Source of the DNA: Actinomycetes bacterium
GTDB lineage: Bacteria > Actinomycetota > Acidimicrobiia > Acidimicrobiales > Acidimicrobiaceae
Reading direction: 5' to 3'
Assembly: GCA_021823385.1 (NCBI GenBank)
Contig: JAKAOC010000021.1
Coordinates: 1-11,633, forward strand
Length of the DNA stretch: 11,633 bases
In this document: positions 1 through 6,757 of the stretch, in pieces
Layout: the number at the start of each line of letters is the position of its first letter
How positions within the stretch are numbered: the first letter of the stretch is position 1
Notes under the pieces: generated by a model
What the model saw: only the letters and a program-made list of their open reading frames with translations
Database searches by the model: none
What the model was told of the DNA's origin: nothing
Program-made: the position numbers and the translations under genes

Positions 1-389
1 ACGGAATGCGAGGAGGTCCGGGCGAACTGGGCCTGATGGCTAACGCCGCCAAGGACATCGGGATCACCGGGACGGCGCTTCGCAACCAGCTGGCCTCGGG
101 CAAGACCGTGGCCCAGGTGGCCGCCGAGCATAACGTCACGGCGACGACTTTGATCTCGGAACTGGTGGCAACCGCCAAGACGGACATAGCAAACGCCTAC
201 ACCGCCGGCCGGATCACCAGCACACGAGAGGCCAACATGCTCGCCAACGTGCAGACCCGGGTGACCGATTTCGTCAACAACACCAGGACTGACTGCGTTG
301 GCCCCCGTGGCCAGGGAGGGTCATTCGGTCAAGGCGGATTCCCGCTTGGGACTCAGACCAGCGCCGGGTCCGCGACGGCAAGCGCCTGA
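1..389 (+). CDS. C-terminal part of a helical-repeat protein, 5' end outside window
   Basis: The reading frame is open from the left edge and stops at TGA 387-389, leaving about 128 visible residues. The ATG at 6 is probably internal, because the frame continues upstream and no ribosome site is visible. The visible part is a small alpha-helical module: an Ala-rich helix, then LRNQLASGKTVAQVAAEHNV, then a longer Ala/Lys helix and a final helix ending in FVNN. It closes with a Gly-rich tail (GPRGQGGSFGQGGF). Modules with this 'L..L..GKT.AQ.A...GV' pattern occur, often in tandem, in secreted or envelope proteins of Gram-positive bacteria of unknown function; this is from memory and was not searched. 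The gene converges on the permease gene, with a hairpin terminator between them. The function is not recognised. The N-terminus, where a signal peptide would be, is missing. Confidence 0.7.
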   Translation, partial: GMRGGPGELGLMANAAKDIGITGTALRNQLASGKTVAQVAAEHNVTATTLISELVATAKTDIANAYTAGRITSTREANMLANVQTRVTDFVNNTRTDCVGPRGQGGSFGQGGFPLGTQTSAGSATASA

Positions 390-410
390 GCGCACTTTCG
401 GCTTCAACAC

Positions 411-440
411 GGAGAGGCCCGGCTTAGGCCGGGCCTCTCC
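411..440. terminator. Bidirectional hairpin terminator between convergent genes
   Basis: A perfect 13-bp stem (GGAGAGGCCCGGC, 411-423, paired with 428-440) closes on the 4-nt loop TTAG. It lies 21 nt past the stop of the plus-strand gene and about 50 nt past the stop of the minus-strand permease, where a shared terminator is expected. Neither side has a clear T tract, as is common for terminators in GC-rich actinobacteria. Stem strength and position support the call. Confidence 0.75.
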
Positions 441-489
441 TCATTCCCCGATCTTTACTACCGCACCGGTGCCCGGAGCGGCGGTATCC

Positions 490-1812
490 CTAAGCCGTGA
501 CCGGCACCGCACTGCGCTCGGCCGAGCGCGAAAGCAGTGCGTAAACCACGGCGGCGATGGCCAGGCCCAGGTAGTAGCTGATGTCGCCGCCATTCAATGC
601 CTTGGCTATGGGGCCCTCGTAAATGCTGGTGTCGACGAACGGCACGATGACAAGCAAGGCGGCGAGGAATGCCACCAGCGCCCTGCCCTCGAACTGCGCG
701 TTCGAAGCTCTGGACAGCTGACCCTTCCATGCCCCCACCAGAACTATGCCGATCCATGGCGCTATCCAGTACGAGATGAGCAGCAGGAAGTTGTTGTAGA
801 GGGTGAGCAGGTGCGAGGAGGAGGCGTACGCGAGCACCCCTCCCACCGCCGCCAGCACCGCCGCCGCATAGGGACGCAGGAACGGCAGGTCGAGCGAGAG
901 CAGCGACATGGTCGAGGTGTAGGAGTTCAGTGCATTCGCAGTTGCCGTTCCGCCGATGATGGCCAGCTCGGCCAAGATGGCATAGCCGCCCATCAGCGTC
1001 TTGACTATGGCGATGGCGCTGTCGTTGCCCAATCCCAGTGCCCCGGCGGTCGCGCCAACCAGCTCGGTCCAGGTGCAGGCCAGGAAGGAGCCGGCGAAGG
1101 TGTTTACGAAGACCTTGCGCCGATCCGCGTTCTCAGGCAGGTAGCGGCCGTAATCCGAGGCATACGGGGCCCAGCTGAAGGAGTAGCTGGCCACTGCGGC
1201 CAGAAAGATCAGGAACGGGCCGTAGCTGAATCCGGAGAGAGCGGCGTGGCCGAGCTTGGCGCCGGCCAGGTGGCTGATCGCGCTCACGGTGAGGGCAAGG
1301 AACATCGCCGCCTGGAAATAGGCCATAACCTTCTCGAAACGGTGGATCACGTCGTGGCCGAGATAGACGATGCCAAGCTGCACCGCGACCATGATCACGT
1401 AGGAGGGCAGGAGCGGCAGGTGCGCGACGGTGGAGATCGCCTCACCGCCGACGGTGGTGTTGACGATGTACCAACCCAGCGACGATACCGCGTTCATGGC
1501 CGCGGGCAGGTAGTTTCCGCGCCTGCCGAAGATCCTGCGCACCAGGGGCATCTGGGCAAGGCCGTACCCGGTCGAGACCGCGGCCGTGGAGGCGAGCAAA
1601 GTCGAGGCGAGGAGGTTGCCTACGATCACCCCGATCACCGACGGGATGAGGCCGAGTCCGAGGATCGGGCCGAGCAGCCCGACCAGGAAGGGCGGCATGC
1701 CCATGTTCGCAGACCACCAAAGGAAGAAGAGCTGCTTGGGAGAACCCTTGCGCTTGTCCGGCGCAACCTGCTCGATCCCCAGCCGCTCCACGTTCTTCAA
1801 CCCGATAGACAT
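490..1812 (-). CDS. NCS1-family permease (nucleobase / allantoin / hydantoin type)
   Basis: This 440-residue integral membrane protein is very hydrophobic and fits a 12-helix NCS1 (cytosine-purine-uracil-thiamine-allantoin) symporter, which imports a nucleobase-like compound with H+ or Na+. It opens with the usual short cytoplasmic stretch (VERLGIEQVAPDKRKGSPK, residues 8-26), followed by helix 1 (LFFLWWSANMG, 28-38). Family-like motifs are FSWAPYASDYGRYLP (212-226) in the middle and TANALNSYTSTMSLLSL (291-307) in the helix thought to line the substrate site. YWIAPWIGIVL (348-358) is also typical. Length is normal and no frame break is seen. ATG is preceded by GGAG five bases upstream. Substrate cannot be read from the sequence: cytosine, purine, hydantoin and allantoin carriers share this fold. 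The gene has its own leader with regulatory-looking elements, and no catabolic enzyme lies beside it to hint at the ligand. Confidence 0.88.
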   Translation of the reverse strand: MSIGLKNVERLGIEQVAPDKRKGSPKQLFFLWWSANMGMPPFLVGLLGPILGLGLIPSVIGVIVGNLLASTLLASTAAVSTGYGLAQMPLVRRIFGRRGNYLPAAMNAVSSLGWYIVNTTVGGEAISTVAHLPLLPSYVIMVAVQLGIVYLGHDVIHRFEKVMAYFQAAMFLALTVSAISHLAGAKLGHAALSGFSYGPFLIFLAAVASYSFSWAPYASDYGRYLPENADRRKVFVNTFAGSFLACTWTELVGATAGALGLGNDSAIAIVKTLMGGYAILAELAIIGGTATANALNSYTSTMSLLSLDLPFLRPYAAAVLAAVGGVLAYASSSHLLTLYNNFLLLISYWIAPWIGIVLVGAWKGQLSRASNAQFEGRALVAFLAALLVIVPFVDTSIYEGPIAKALNGGDISYYLGLAIAAVVYALLSRSAERSAVPVTA

Positions 1813-1865
1813 CCTCTCTCCATCTCCAAAACGTTAGAGGCGAGAGAAAGTGGAGCTTGAGCATG

Positions 1866-1912
1866 GCTCGACCAGGATCAATCGCCTCTAGAGCGATGAA
1901 ATCCCTGGGAGC
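1866..1912 (-). promoter_or_regulatory. Long imperfect hairpin in the permease leader
   Basis: About 16 base pairs form an interrupted hairpin: GCTC (1866-1869) with GAGC (1909-1912), CCAGG with CCTGG, an AT pair block, and ATCGC (1881-1885) with GCGAT (1893-1897). A 7-nt loop lies at 1886-1892, and small internal loops separate the helices. It sits between the likely transcription start and the permease start codon, 54 nt before the ATG, so it would be in the mRNA leader. It does not match the TPP, purine, cobalamin or guanidine-I consensus as I know them. It could be a regulatory RNA, a protein-binding hairpin, or simple structure. Confidence 0.4.
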
Positions 1913-1928
1913 ACTCGCTAACCCTTGG

Positions 1929-1966
1929 GTGGCCCACATTCTATATCCGGCCACGCCCGCTACCGG
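1929..1966 (-). promoter_or_regulatory. Candidate permease promoter with operator-like inverted repeat
   Basis: On the minus strand TAGAAT (1938-1943) matches a -10 box at 5 of 6 positions. The hexamer 17 bp upstream (1961-1966, CCGGTA) is a poor -35 box, suggesting a weak or activator-dependent promoter. The -10 lies inside the inverted repeat GTGGCC (1929-1934) / GGCCAC (1949-1954) with a 14-bp spacer, the geometry of a repressor operator that would block RNA polymerase. The predicted transcript start near 1931 would give a leader of about 118 nt. No experimental support exists; the placement is inferred from sequence only. Confidence 0.4.
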
Positions 1967-1980
1967 ACACTTCGCGCAGA

Positions 1981-2001
1981 GTCAGCGATGCGTCAGCGAT
2001 G
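1981..2001. repeat. 11-bp tandem direct repeat upstream of permease promoter
   Basis: GTCAGCGATG occurs at 1981-1990 and again at 1992-2001, so the period is 11 bp, about one helical turn. It also overlaps the last codons and stop of the 54-codon ORF. Relative to the proposed permease start near 1931 it lies roughly 50-70 bp upstream, where activators commonly bind. It could also be a chance slippage duplication. Confidence 0.5.
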
Positions 2002-2146
2002 GAAGGCCAAGGTCGTCGACGAACGGGCAGCCCGAGGTCCTCTCGTGCCGCCCCGAGACGGACGGGTGACCCAGCCACAGCTGCCTCGAGCGCCCGAGCA
2101 ATGACCGTCCGCGCTCGCCCAGCATGGCAACCAAAAGCTTCTTCAT
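1982..2146 (-). CDS. Small 54-residue protein, unknown; possible radical-SAM peptide substrate
   Basis: ATG at 2146 is preceded by a near-perfect ribosome site, AAGGAGG (2153-2159), with six bases of spacing, the best in the window. The frame runs 54 codons to TGA (1982-1984), and 45 of the 54 codons end in G or C, matching the coding bias of the neighbours. The product starts MKKLLVAMLGERG, continues with an Arg-rich stretch (residues 11-22), and has one Cys (residue 40, in TSGCPFVDDLG) and a short C-terminal tail ending LTHR. No family is recognised. It lies 142 nt downstream of the radical SAM gene on the same strand, so it could be a ribosomal peptide precursor, a leader peptide for the permease, or an unrelated small protein. 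The N-terminal ten residues are hydrophobic but too short for a normal signal peptide or membrane span. Confidence 0.55.
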   Translation of the reverse strand: MKKLLVAMLGERGRSLLGRSRQLWLGHPSVSGRHERTSGCPFVDDLGLPSLTHR

Positions 2147-2180
2147 CGCCGCCCTCCTTCCGAGCAGGACAAGGGACCGT

Positions 2181-2209
2181 CGGACCCGCCGCGATCAGCC
2201 CCGGGTCCG
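2181..2209 (-). terminator. Hairpin between radical SAM gene and small ORF
   Basis: CGGACCC (2181-2187) pairs with GGGTCCG (2203-2209) across a 15-nt GC-rich loop. It lies about 80 nt after the radical SAM stop and about 35 nt before the small-ORF start. It has no T tract, so it may be a weak terminator, an RNA-processing or attenuating hairpin, or chance structure in GC-rich DNA. Confidence 0.3.
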
Positions 2210-2288
2210 TATTGCCAAATTACGGGGGAAAAGTCAGGGAAGGGTAAACGAACTTCTGCGATCACGTTAATCCAGTTCACTCGCCACC

Positions 2289-3353
2289 TCAAGACCGCAG
2301 GGAGACGATGTCGGCCTGGTTCAGCGAAGGGTGCTCGGCTCCGGAGAGGACACACCCCGGATCGGGAGCCAGCGGATCGCCGAATACGGCGTAGGCCCGG
2401 GCCCTCGAGCCCCCACAGGCCAAGGCGTAGGCGCACTCCCCACAGCCCCCGGCGAACCGAGAGGGGTCGCGAAGGGAGGTGAAGAGCTCGGACTCGCGGT
2501 AGATGTCCACGATGGAGCGCTCGCGCACATTCCCTCCGGAGAGTGGCAGGTAGCCGGAAGGGTAGACCTCGCCCAGGTGGTCGATGAAGGCGAATCCACG
2601 CGCCTCCCGGACGATCTGACGCGGCGGCTGGTCGCCCATGTACCCGCCCTCGTGCTGGACTCGCACATAATGTGGGGCGCCGACAGCGGTGACCCGGAAT
2701 CCGACCTTACCCTGATAATCGGCCAGATACTTGAGAACACGTTCGATCTCATCGGCCTCGAGGCTCGACTTCAGATTCGCCCTTCCCATGGGGATCACGA
2801 AGAAGACCTCCCAGCTGGAAACCTGTAGCGCCTTGGCCAGCTCTCCCATGGCCTCGAGCCCTTCGAGTGTGAACCGCCCCACCGAGGTGTTGAGCTGCAG
2901 CGACATGCCCGACTCCACCACCGCGTGGGCCACCTGGATGGAGCGCTCGAATGTGCCCTTCACGCCTCGGAAGCGATCATGGATCTCCGGGTTGGGGCCG
3001 TCGATTGAGAGCGAGATGGCTCGAACGCCCATGTCGGCCCAGTGGTGCACGAGCTCGTCCGTGATACGTGGCGTGACCGACGGGGAAATGGAGGTGATGA
3101 AACCACGAGAAATGGAGGCCTCGAGGATTTCATCCAGATCTTCGCGTTCGGAAGGGTCGCCTCCGGTGAAGACCATGACGGGCTTGAAGGTGAACTTCTC
3201 CGCCATGTCGTCGAGAACCGCGGATATCTCCTGGACGCTCAACTCGCCGGCATTGCGATGTGGAATGGCGCGCGCCCGGCAGTGGCGGCAATGCAGCTGG
3301 CACGCTTTGGTCACTTCCCAAGTGAGTACGTGCATCGACTGAGAGAGATCCAT
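2289..3353 (-). CDS. Radical SAM/SPASM-type protein, AhbD/NirJ/TIGR04053-like
   Basis: This 354-residue enzyme should bind a [4Fe-4S] cluster through the CxxxCxxC motif (C18, C22, C25 in ACQLHCRHC) and cleave S-adenosylmethionine to a 5'-deoxyadenosyl radical. TIM-barrel motifs follow: the GGDP loop (64-67, GGEP-type) and LSIDG (115-119). The C-terminal part carries C304, C307, C313 and C334, a CxxCx5C...C pattern for an auxiliary cluster, ending CGGSRARAYA and GDPLAPDPGC. That tail resembles AhbD/NirJ tetrapyrrole enzymes and the uncharacterised TIGR04053 group, recalled rather than searched. Start choice: ATG at 3353 has GGAGG six bases upstream; a longer version from a TTG at 3404 lacks such a site and adds 17 unconserved-looking residues. 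Substrate is unknown: heme-type porphyrins or a peptide are both possible. No other heme genes are visible, which argues weakly against a role in a local heme operon. Confidence 0.85.
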   Translation of the reverse strand: MDLSQSMHVLTWEVTKACQLHCRHCRARAIPHRNAGELSVQEISAVLDDMAEKFTFKPVMVFTGGDPSEREDLDEILEASISRGFITSISPSVTPRITDELVHHWADMGVRAISLSIDGPNPEIHDRFRGVKGTFERSIQVAHAVVESGMSLQLNTSVGRFTLEGLEAMGELAKALQVSSWEVFFVIPMGRANLKSSLEADEIERVLKYLADYQGKVGFRVTAVGAPHYVRVQHEGGYMGDQPPRQIVREARGFAFIDHLGEVYPSGYLPLSGGNVRERSIVDIYRESELFTSLRDPSRFAGGCGECAYALACGGSRARAYAVFGDPLAPDPGCVLSGAEHPSLNQADIVSLRS

Positions 3354-3380
3354 GGCCAACCTCCATGAGGGTCCTGCACC

Positions 3381-3403
3381 TGAAGCCATGCTGGGTGGCT
3401 TCA
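3381..3403 (-). promoter_or_regulatory. Perfect inverted repeat upstream of radical SAM gene
   Basis: TGAAGCCA (3381-3388) and TGGCTTCA (3396-3403) form a perfect 8-bp inverted repeat with a 7-bp spacer, 27 bp upstream of the ATG. Minus-strand TATAGC (3412-3417) and GCTAAT (3404-3409) lie just upstream and are possible -10 boxes (4 of 6 each), but neither has a convincing -35. The repeat could be an operator near the transcription start or a leader hairpin. Confidence 0.4.
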
Positions 3404-3432
3404 ATTAGCAAGCTATACCTCCCGGACGCGCC

Positions 3433-3463
3433 GGGCTTAGGGCAGTTCGTCCCTAAGGGGCCC
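3433..3463 (-). terminator. Hairpin after glmS, possible terminator
   Basis: CTTAGGG (3436-3442) pairs with CCCTAAG (3451-3457) around an 8-nt loop; an outer GGG/CCC pairing (3433-3435 with 3461-3463) adds a bulged extension. It lies about 60 nt past the glmS stop and 80 nt before the radical SAM start, a suitable place to end glmS transcription. No T tract follows on the minus strand, so the evidence is structural only. Confidence 0.45.
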
Positions 3464-3521
3464 GCCTAGGTCATTGAGCAGGGTGGCTGTTGACCATGCC
3501 CGGCAAAATGCCCTGCGCCGG

Positions 3522-5366
3522 CTATTCGACCGTCACCGTCTTGGCGAGATTCCGAGGTCGGTCGACGTCGTAGTCAAGCCCTCGCGCCACGTGGTAGGCG
3601 AACATCTGCAACGGGATCACGTCGATCATTGGCGCGAAAAGGGGATGCACCTGTGGAACGGCGATGAACGACTCGCCGCCCCGCGTCAGCTCGGCATCGA
3701 TCGGGTTGCCCACCAGGACCACCTGGGAGCCGCGCGCGCGCACCTCCTCGACGTTGGCCAGCAGCTTCTCGTGCAGGCGGGTGCGGGTGGCGATAACCAC
3801 CACAACGGCGTTCTCGTCCAGCATCGCGATAGGCCCGTGCTTCAGCTCACCGGCGGGATACCCCTCGGCGGGAAGGTAGGAGATCTCCTTCAGCTTCAGC
3901 GCCCCCTCGAGGGCCACCGGATAGCCGACGTGCCGCCCGATGAAATAGAAGCGCGAGATGCCCGCGTGCTTGCGCGCCAGATCAGCGAGCGAGCCCCAAA
4001 GCTTGAGGGTCTCCTCCATCTGGGCGGGAATCTCCTGAAGCTGCTCGTAGAGATCGGCAACTTCCTGGGGATATAGATGCCCCCGCAGGCGTGCCAGTTC
4101 CAGGGCCAGCAGCATGAGGGCACCGATCTGGGCGGTGTGGGTCTTGGTGGCGGCGACTCCCACTTCGGGCCCCGCCCGCGTGTAGAGAACCGCGTCCGCC
4201 AAGCGCGCCATGGAGGAGCCGACAACGTTGCAGACCGCCAGGGTCTGAGCCCCAAGGTTCTTGGCCTCATGAAGCGCAGCGAGCGTATCGAGTGTCTCGC
4301 CGGACTGACTCACGGCCACCACCAGGGTCCGCTCGTCAACCACGGGGTCGCGGTACCGGAACTCCGAAGAGATGTCGAGCTCCACGGGGAGCTTGGTCCA
4401 ATGCTCGATCGCGTACTTGGCCACCATCCCCGCATGGTAGGAGGTGCCACAGGCCACGATGAAGACCTTGTTGATGCGAGCCCACTCGTCCGCGTCGAAG
4501 GCCGCCACATCGAGAGCGAGCGAGCCGTCCGCGTTCAGGCGTCCGGCCAGGGTGTCACGTAGTGCCGCCGGCTGCTCGAAGATCTCCTTGGACATGAAGT
4601 CGTCGAAACCGGAGCGCTCCGCCGACTCCAGCGTCCAGCTGACGCTGAACTCCACCAGAGGCACGGTGCGAAGCGAAAGATCCGCCATCGACGCGCCCTC
4701 GGGTCTGACGACAACGATGTGCTCGTCGTCAACGTGGAAGAAGGAGGTCGCCCGGTCCAGAATGGCGGGAATGTCGGAGGCCAGGTACCAGGTTTCCCCG
4801 TCGGTTCCGAGCACCATCGGAGCCATCCTCTTGAAGCCCACCAGCACACCGGGTTCATCAACGCTGGTCACCACGAAGGACATGGCCCCCCGCATGCGTG
4901 AGGCGATTGCCGCCACCGACTGCGCGAGCGAGGCGCCGCCGCGCATCTCCACCTCCACCAGGTGCGCGATGACCTCGGTATCCGTCTCGGAGGAAAAGAC
5001 ATGCCCCTTGGCGAGCAGCTCCTCCTTCAGTTCCCGGTAGTTTTCGACAATGCCATTGTGGACAATGGCCACGTGCTCGGTGCAGTCCAGGTGCGGATGC
5101 GCGTTGAAGAGAGTCGGAGCGCCATGGGTGGCCCAGCGGGTGTGCCCGATGCCCGCGTAGATCTCCCCCGTATGCTCGGAGGCCTCCTTGTCCAGCGTGA
5201 GAAGCGACTTGGTGCCGCCGGCGGCCCTGTAGCGCGAGAACCCGCCCTCCCGGTCGTGCACCACCACTCCCGCGGAATCGTATCCGCGGTACTCAAGGCG
5301 GTGAAGCCCAGTGGTCAGCACCTCCACGGAGGCGCGCTTCCCGGTCACGGCAATGATTCCACACAC
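3522..5366 (-). CDS. glmS: Glutamine-fructose-6-phosphate aminotransferase (isomerizing)
   Basis: GlmS converts fructose-6-phosphate and glutamine to glucosamine-6-phosphate, the first committed step to UDP-GlcNAc for peptidoglycan. All 614 residues are present, against about 609 in E. coli. The N-terminal glutaminase domain has the nucleophile Cys2 (MCGIIAVTG), HTRWATHG (75-82) and HNGIVENY (103-110). Two SIS domains follow, with ACGTSYHAG (305-313), SQSGETLDT (353-361) and VAATKTHTAQ (404-413), then EGALKLKEISY (487-497) and KHGPIAMLD. The C-terminal tail ends LAKTVTVE, with Lys609 in the place of the sugar-binding lysine. The start is GTG at 5366: no good Shine-Dalgarno is visible, but the enzyme needs Cys directly after the initiator, which fixes this start. 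It follows the 428-aa membrane-protein gene after 55 nt, so co-transcription is possible. No frame break is seen. Confidence 0.97.
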   Translation of the reverse strand: MCGIIAVTGKRASVEVLTTGLHRLEYRGYDSAGVVVHDREGGFSRYRAAGGTKSLLTLDKEASEHTGEIYAGIGHTRWATHGAPTLFNAHPHLDCTEHVAIVHNGIVENYRELKEELLAKGHVFSSETDTEVIAHLVEVEMRGGASLAQSVAAIASRMRGAMSFVVTSVDEPGVLVGFKRMAPMVLGTDGETWYLASDIPAILDRATSFFHVDDEHIVVVRPEGASMADLSLRTVPLVEFSVSWTLESAERSGFDDFMSKEIFEQPAALRDTLAGRLNADGSLALDVAAFDADEWARINKVFIVACGTSYHAGMVAKYAIEHWTKLPVELDISSEFRYRDPVVDERTLVVAVSQSGETLDTLAALHEAKNLGAQTLAVCNVVGSSMARLADAVLYTRAGPEVGVAATKTHTAQIGALMLLALELARLRGHLYPQEVADLYEQLQEIPAQMEETLKLWGSLADLARKHAGISRFYFIGRHVGYPVALEGALKLKEISYLPAEGYPAGELKHGPIAMLDENAVVVVIATRTRLHEKLLANVEEVRARGSQVVLVGNPIDAELTRGGESFIAVPQVHPLFAPMIDVIPLQMFAYHVARGLDYDVDRPRNLAKTVTVE

Positions 5367-5384
5367 GCTAAATCAGGCTAATCG

Positions 5385-5416
5385 GGAGCGGCCAATGGCG
5401 GCGGGCGGCCTGCTCC
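5385..5416 (-). promoter_or_regulatory. Hairpin between membrane-protein gene and glmS
   Basis: GGAGC-GGCC (5385-5393) pairs with GGCC-T-GCTCC (5407-5416): nine base pairs with one bulged T and a 13-nt GC-rich loop. It fills most of the 55-nt gap between the upstream stop and the glmS GTG. It could end or attenuate upstream transcription, or be a processing site. Without a T tract the role stays open. Confidence 0.35.
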
Positions 5417-5421
5417 GGGCT

Positions 5422-6708
5422 CTAAGCAGGCTGATTCATGCTGCCGGCGAAGTAAGTTGCGACGTCGCAGGCCGTCTGGTCGGGGCCGCATTGCACCTGC
5501 AGGATGAACTTGTCCCCCGCGTTCAGCACCGCCGGCGTCTTGAAGCTGAAGCTCTGGCTGGTCAGCGAAAGCAGGTCGAAGATGAACAGCGGTCTCGTCG
5601 TCGAAGAAGAGGCCACATACTGCTCGATCCGCACGTAGCCCACCCCGCCCGCCAGGTTCTCCACGACCAGGTCGGTCAGGGAAAGAGTGCTGCTGGCCGG
5701 GATGACGTAGCTGGTGGAGTTGGAAGAGCCGGGCTGTGCAATGGTCTCCAGCGTGTCGTTGAAGTTCACGTTCACGAACTTGGGCGGCGGAGGCGCCGTG
5801 GTGGTCGTAGAGCTGGTGGTGGTCGTGGAAGAAAGCGCCTTCACCTGCGATGAAACCGTGGAGACCTGCGAGGCGGCCTGGGACAGTGCCGAGTTCACGT
5901 TGGAGACCTTCTGGCTCAGCGCGCTGGAAGCCTGGTTCTGGGCCGCGATCGAGGGAGCAAGGGCTGAGACGGCGACGTTCTTCACCGCCGGCTTGATGAG
6001 TGCGAACCAAATGGCCAGGGCCGCGGCAATCGCCAGAAATGCCAGGCCCAGCCGGGAAAGAACAGGCCGTTGGGACATCTGACCATCGACTGAGACGGGA
6101 TCCGCCCCGTCCTGCAGCACCTGCACCTTGAAGCGGTGCTGACGCTGCTGCCCCCTGAAGATCTTCTTGCGCGGCCGTATGCGGATCTTGACGAAGTGGG
6201 ACTTGCCGGGGGTCAGCTGCATGGTGCGCGGCCGCACCAGGAAAGCGAGCGAATCGCTCGGGTCCCGCGTCACCACCGAGACGTTGGTGGGGGTGTTTCC
6301 GCGCGAGTCCACAGCCAGGGACATGCGCGCCCTCACCCTGCCGCTCACCGACTGGGGCGCCAGATCCACCTTGATGTCGTTGTAAGTGCCGACCTTGAGG
6401 ATCCCCTCCTCGACCACAGCGCTATCCGGCGAGTTCATCGGCACCACCATGGCGCCGAAACGGGTGTCGCCAGGCTTGACCTCCGGGTCCCGCGGCGGAG
6501 CGAAGGTGATCTTCACCTTCGACGAGGTGTTAGGGAAAAGCGAGACGCTCGAAGGTTCGAACGTCATCCACGGCGCGGCGTCACCGACCGCGGACAACTT
6601 GAACTGCTCGACGATTTCTCCCGTGTTGTAGACGGTCAGGGATGTCTCGGCACTCTTGCCGGGATCCACTGAAACGTCGCCGGAATCAAGGACGGCCACT
6701 ACCGACAA
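5422..6708 (-). CDS. Single-pass membrane protein, Ig-like N-terminal domains, coiled coil and exported C-terminal domain
   Basis: The 428-residue product has no N-terminal signal peptide. Residues 1 to about 107 look like an Ig-like beta sandwich (VYNTGEIVEQFKL, FEPSSVSLFPNTSSKVKITF), and about 110-210 like a second one with a very basic end (RPRKKIFRG). One membrane helix spans about 217-238 (LSRLGLAFLAIAAALAIWFAL). An Ala/Ser/Gln coiled-coil-like stretch (about 250-293), a Thr/Ser linker with a PPPP end (294-309) and a beta-rich domain (311-428) follow. The last part holds C407 and C414, a CX6C pair. Positive charges before the helix suggest the N-terminus is inside and the C-terminus outside. 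Similar Ig-like proteins in Streptomyces are labelled 'hydrolytic protein'; I recall some near contractile injection loci, but none is visible here. Start is TTG at 6708, with GGGAG seven bases upstream; a GTG nine bases further in is possible. It follows the giant gene by only 49 nt. Confidence 0.75.
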   Translation of the reverse strand: MSVVAVLDSGDVSVDPGKSAETSLTVYNTGEIVEQFKLSAVGDAAPWMTFEPSSVSLFPNTSSKVKITFAPPRDPEVKPGDTRFGAMVVPMNSPDSAVVEEGILKVGTYNDIKVDLAPQSVSGRVRARMSLAVDSRGNTPTNVSVVTRDPSDSLAFLVRPRTMQLTPGKSHFVKIRIRPRKKIFRGQQRQHRFKVQVLQDGADPVSVDGQMSQRPVLSRLGLAFLAIAAALAIWFALIKPAVKNVAVSALAPSIAAQNQASSALSQKVSNVNSALSQAASQVSTVSSQVKALSSTTTTSSTTTTAPPPPKFVNVNFNDTLETIAQPGSSNSTSYVIPASSTLSLTDLVVENLAGGVGYVRIEQYVASSSTTRPLFIFDLLSLTSQSFSFKTPAVLNAGDKFILQVQCGPDQTACDVATYFAGSMNQPA

Positions 6709-6757
6709 GACTCAACTCCCGCTCTCGCGCCCGTATGGGCAATTGGCGTTCGGGTAC

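Noticed and set aside
298..1860. 520-codon open frame on the plus strand
   Set aside because: It lies antisense to the permease, gives a low-complexity Arg/Gly/His/Gln-rich translation with no fold, and runs through the terminator. It is an artefact of GC-rich third positions.
1813..1981. TPP, purine, cobalamin or guanidine-I riboswitch before the permease
   Set aside because: I looked on the minus strand for the conserved cores as I know them and found none; only a generic structured hairpin is present.
1857..2247. Plus-strand frames of 70 and 82 codons upstream of the permease
   Set aside because: Neither has a ribosome site, and both have shadow-like Arg/Pro/Ser-rich translations. The minus-strand 54-codon ORF has far better start signals.
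3354..3404. Longer radical SAM protein starting at TTG 3404
   Set aside because: The extension has no ribosome site and crosses the palindrome at 3381-3403. ATG 3353 has GGAGG at ideal spacing, close to the first conserved residues.
3433..3463. tRNA-like element suggested by GTTCG in the hairpin loop
   Set aside because: The stem is 7 bp with an 8-nt loop, not a 5-bp/7-nt T arm, and no acceptor or anticodon arm can be drawn around it.
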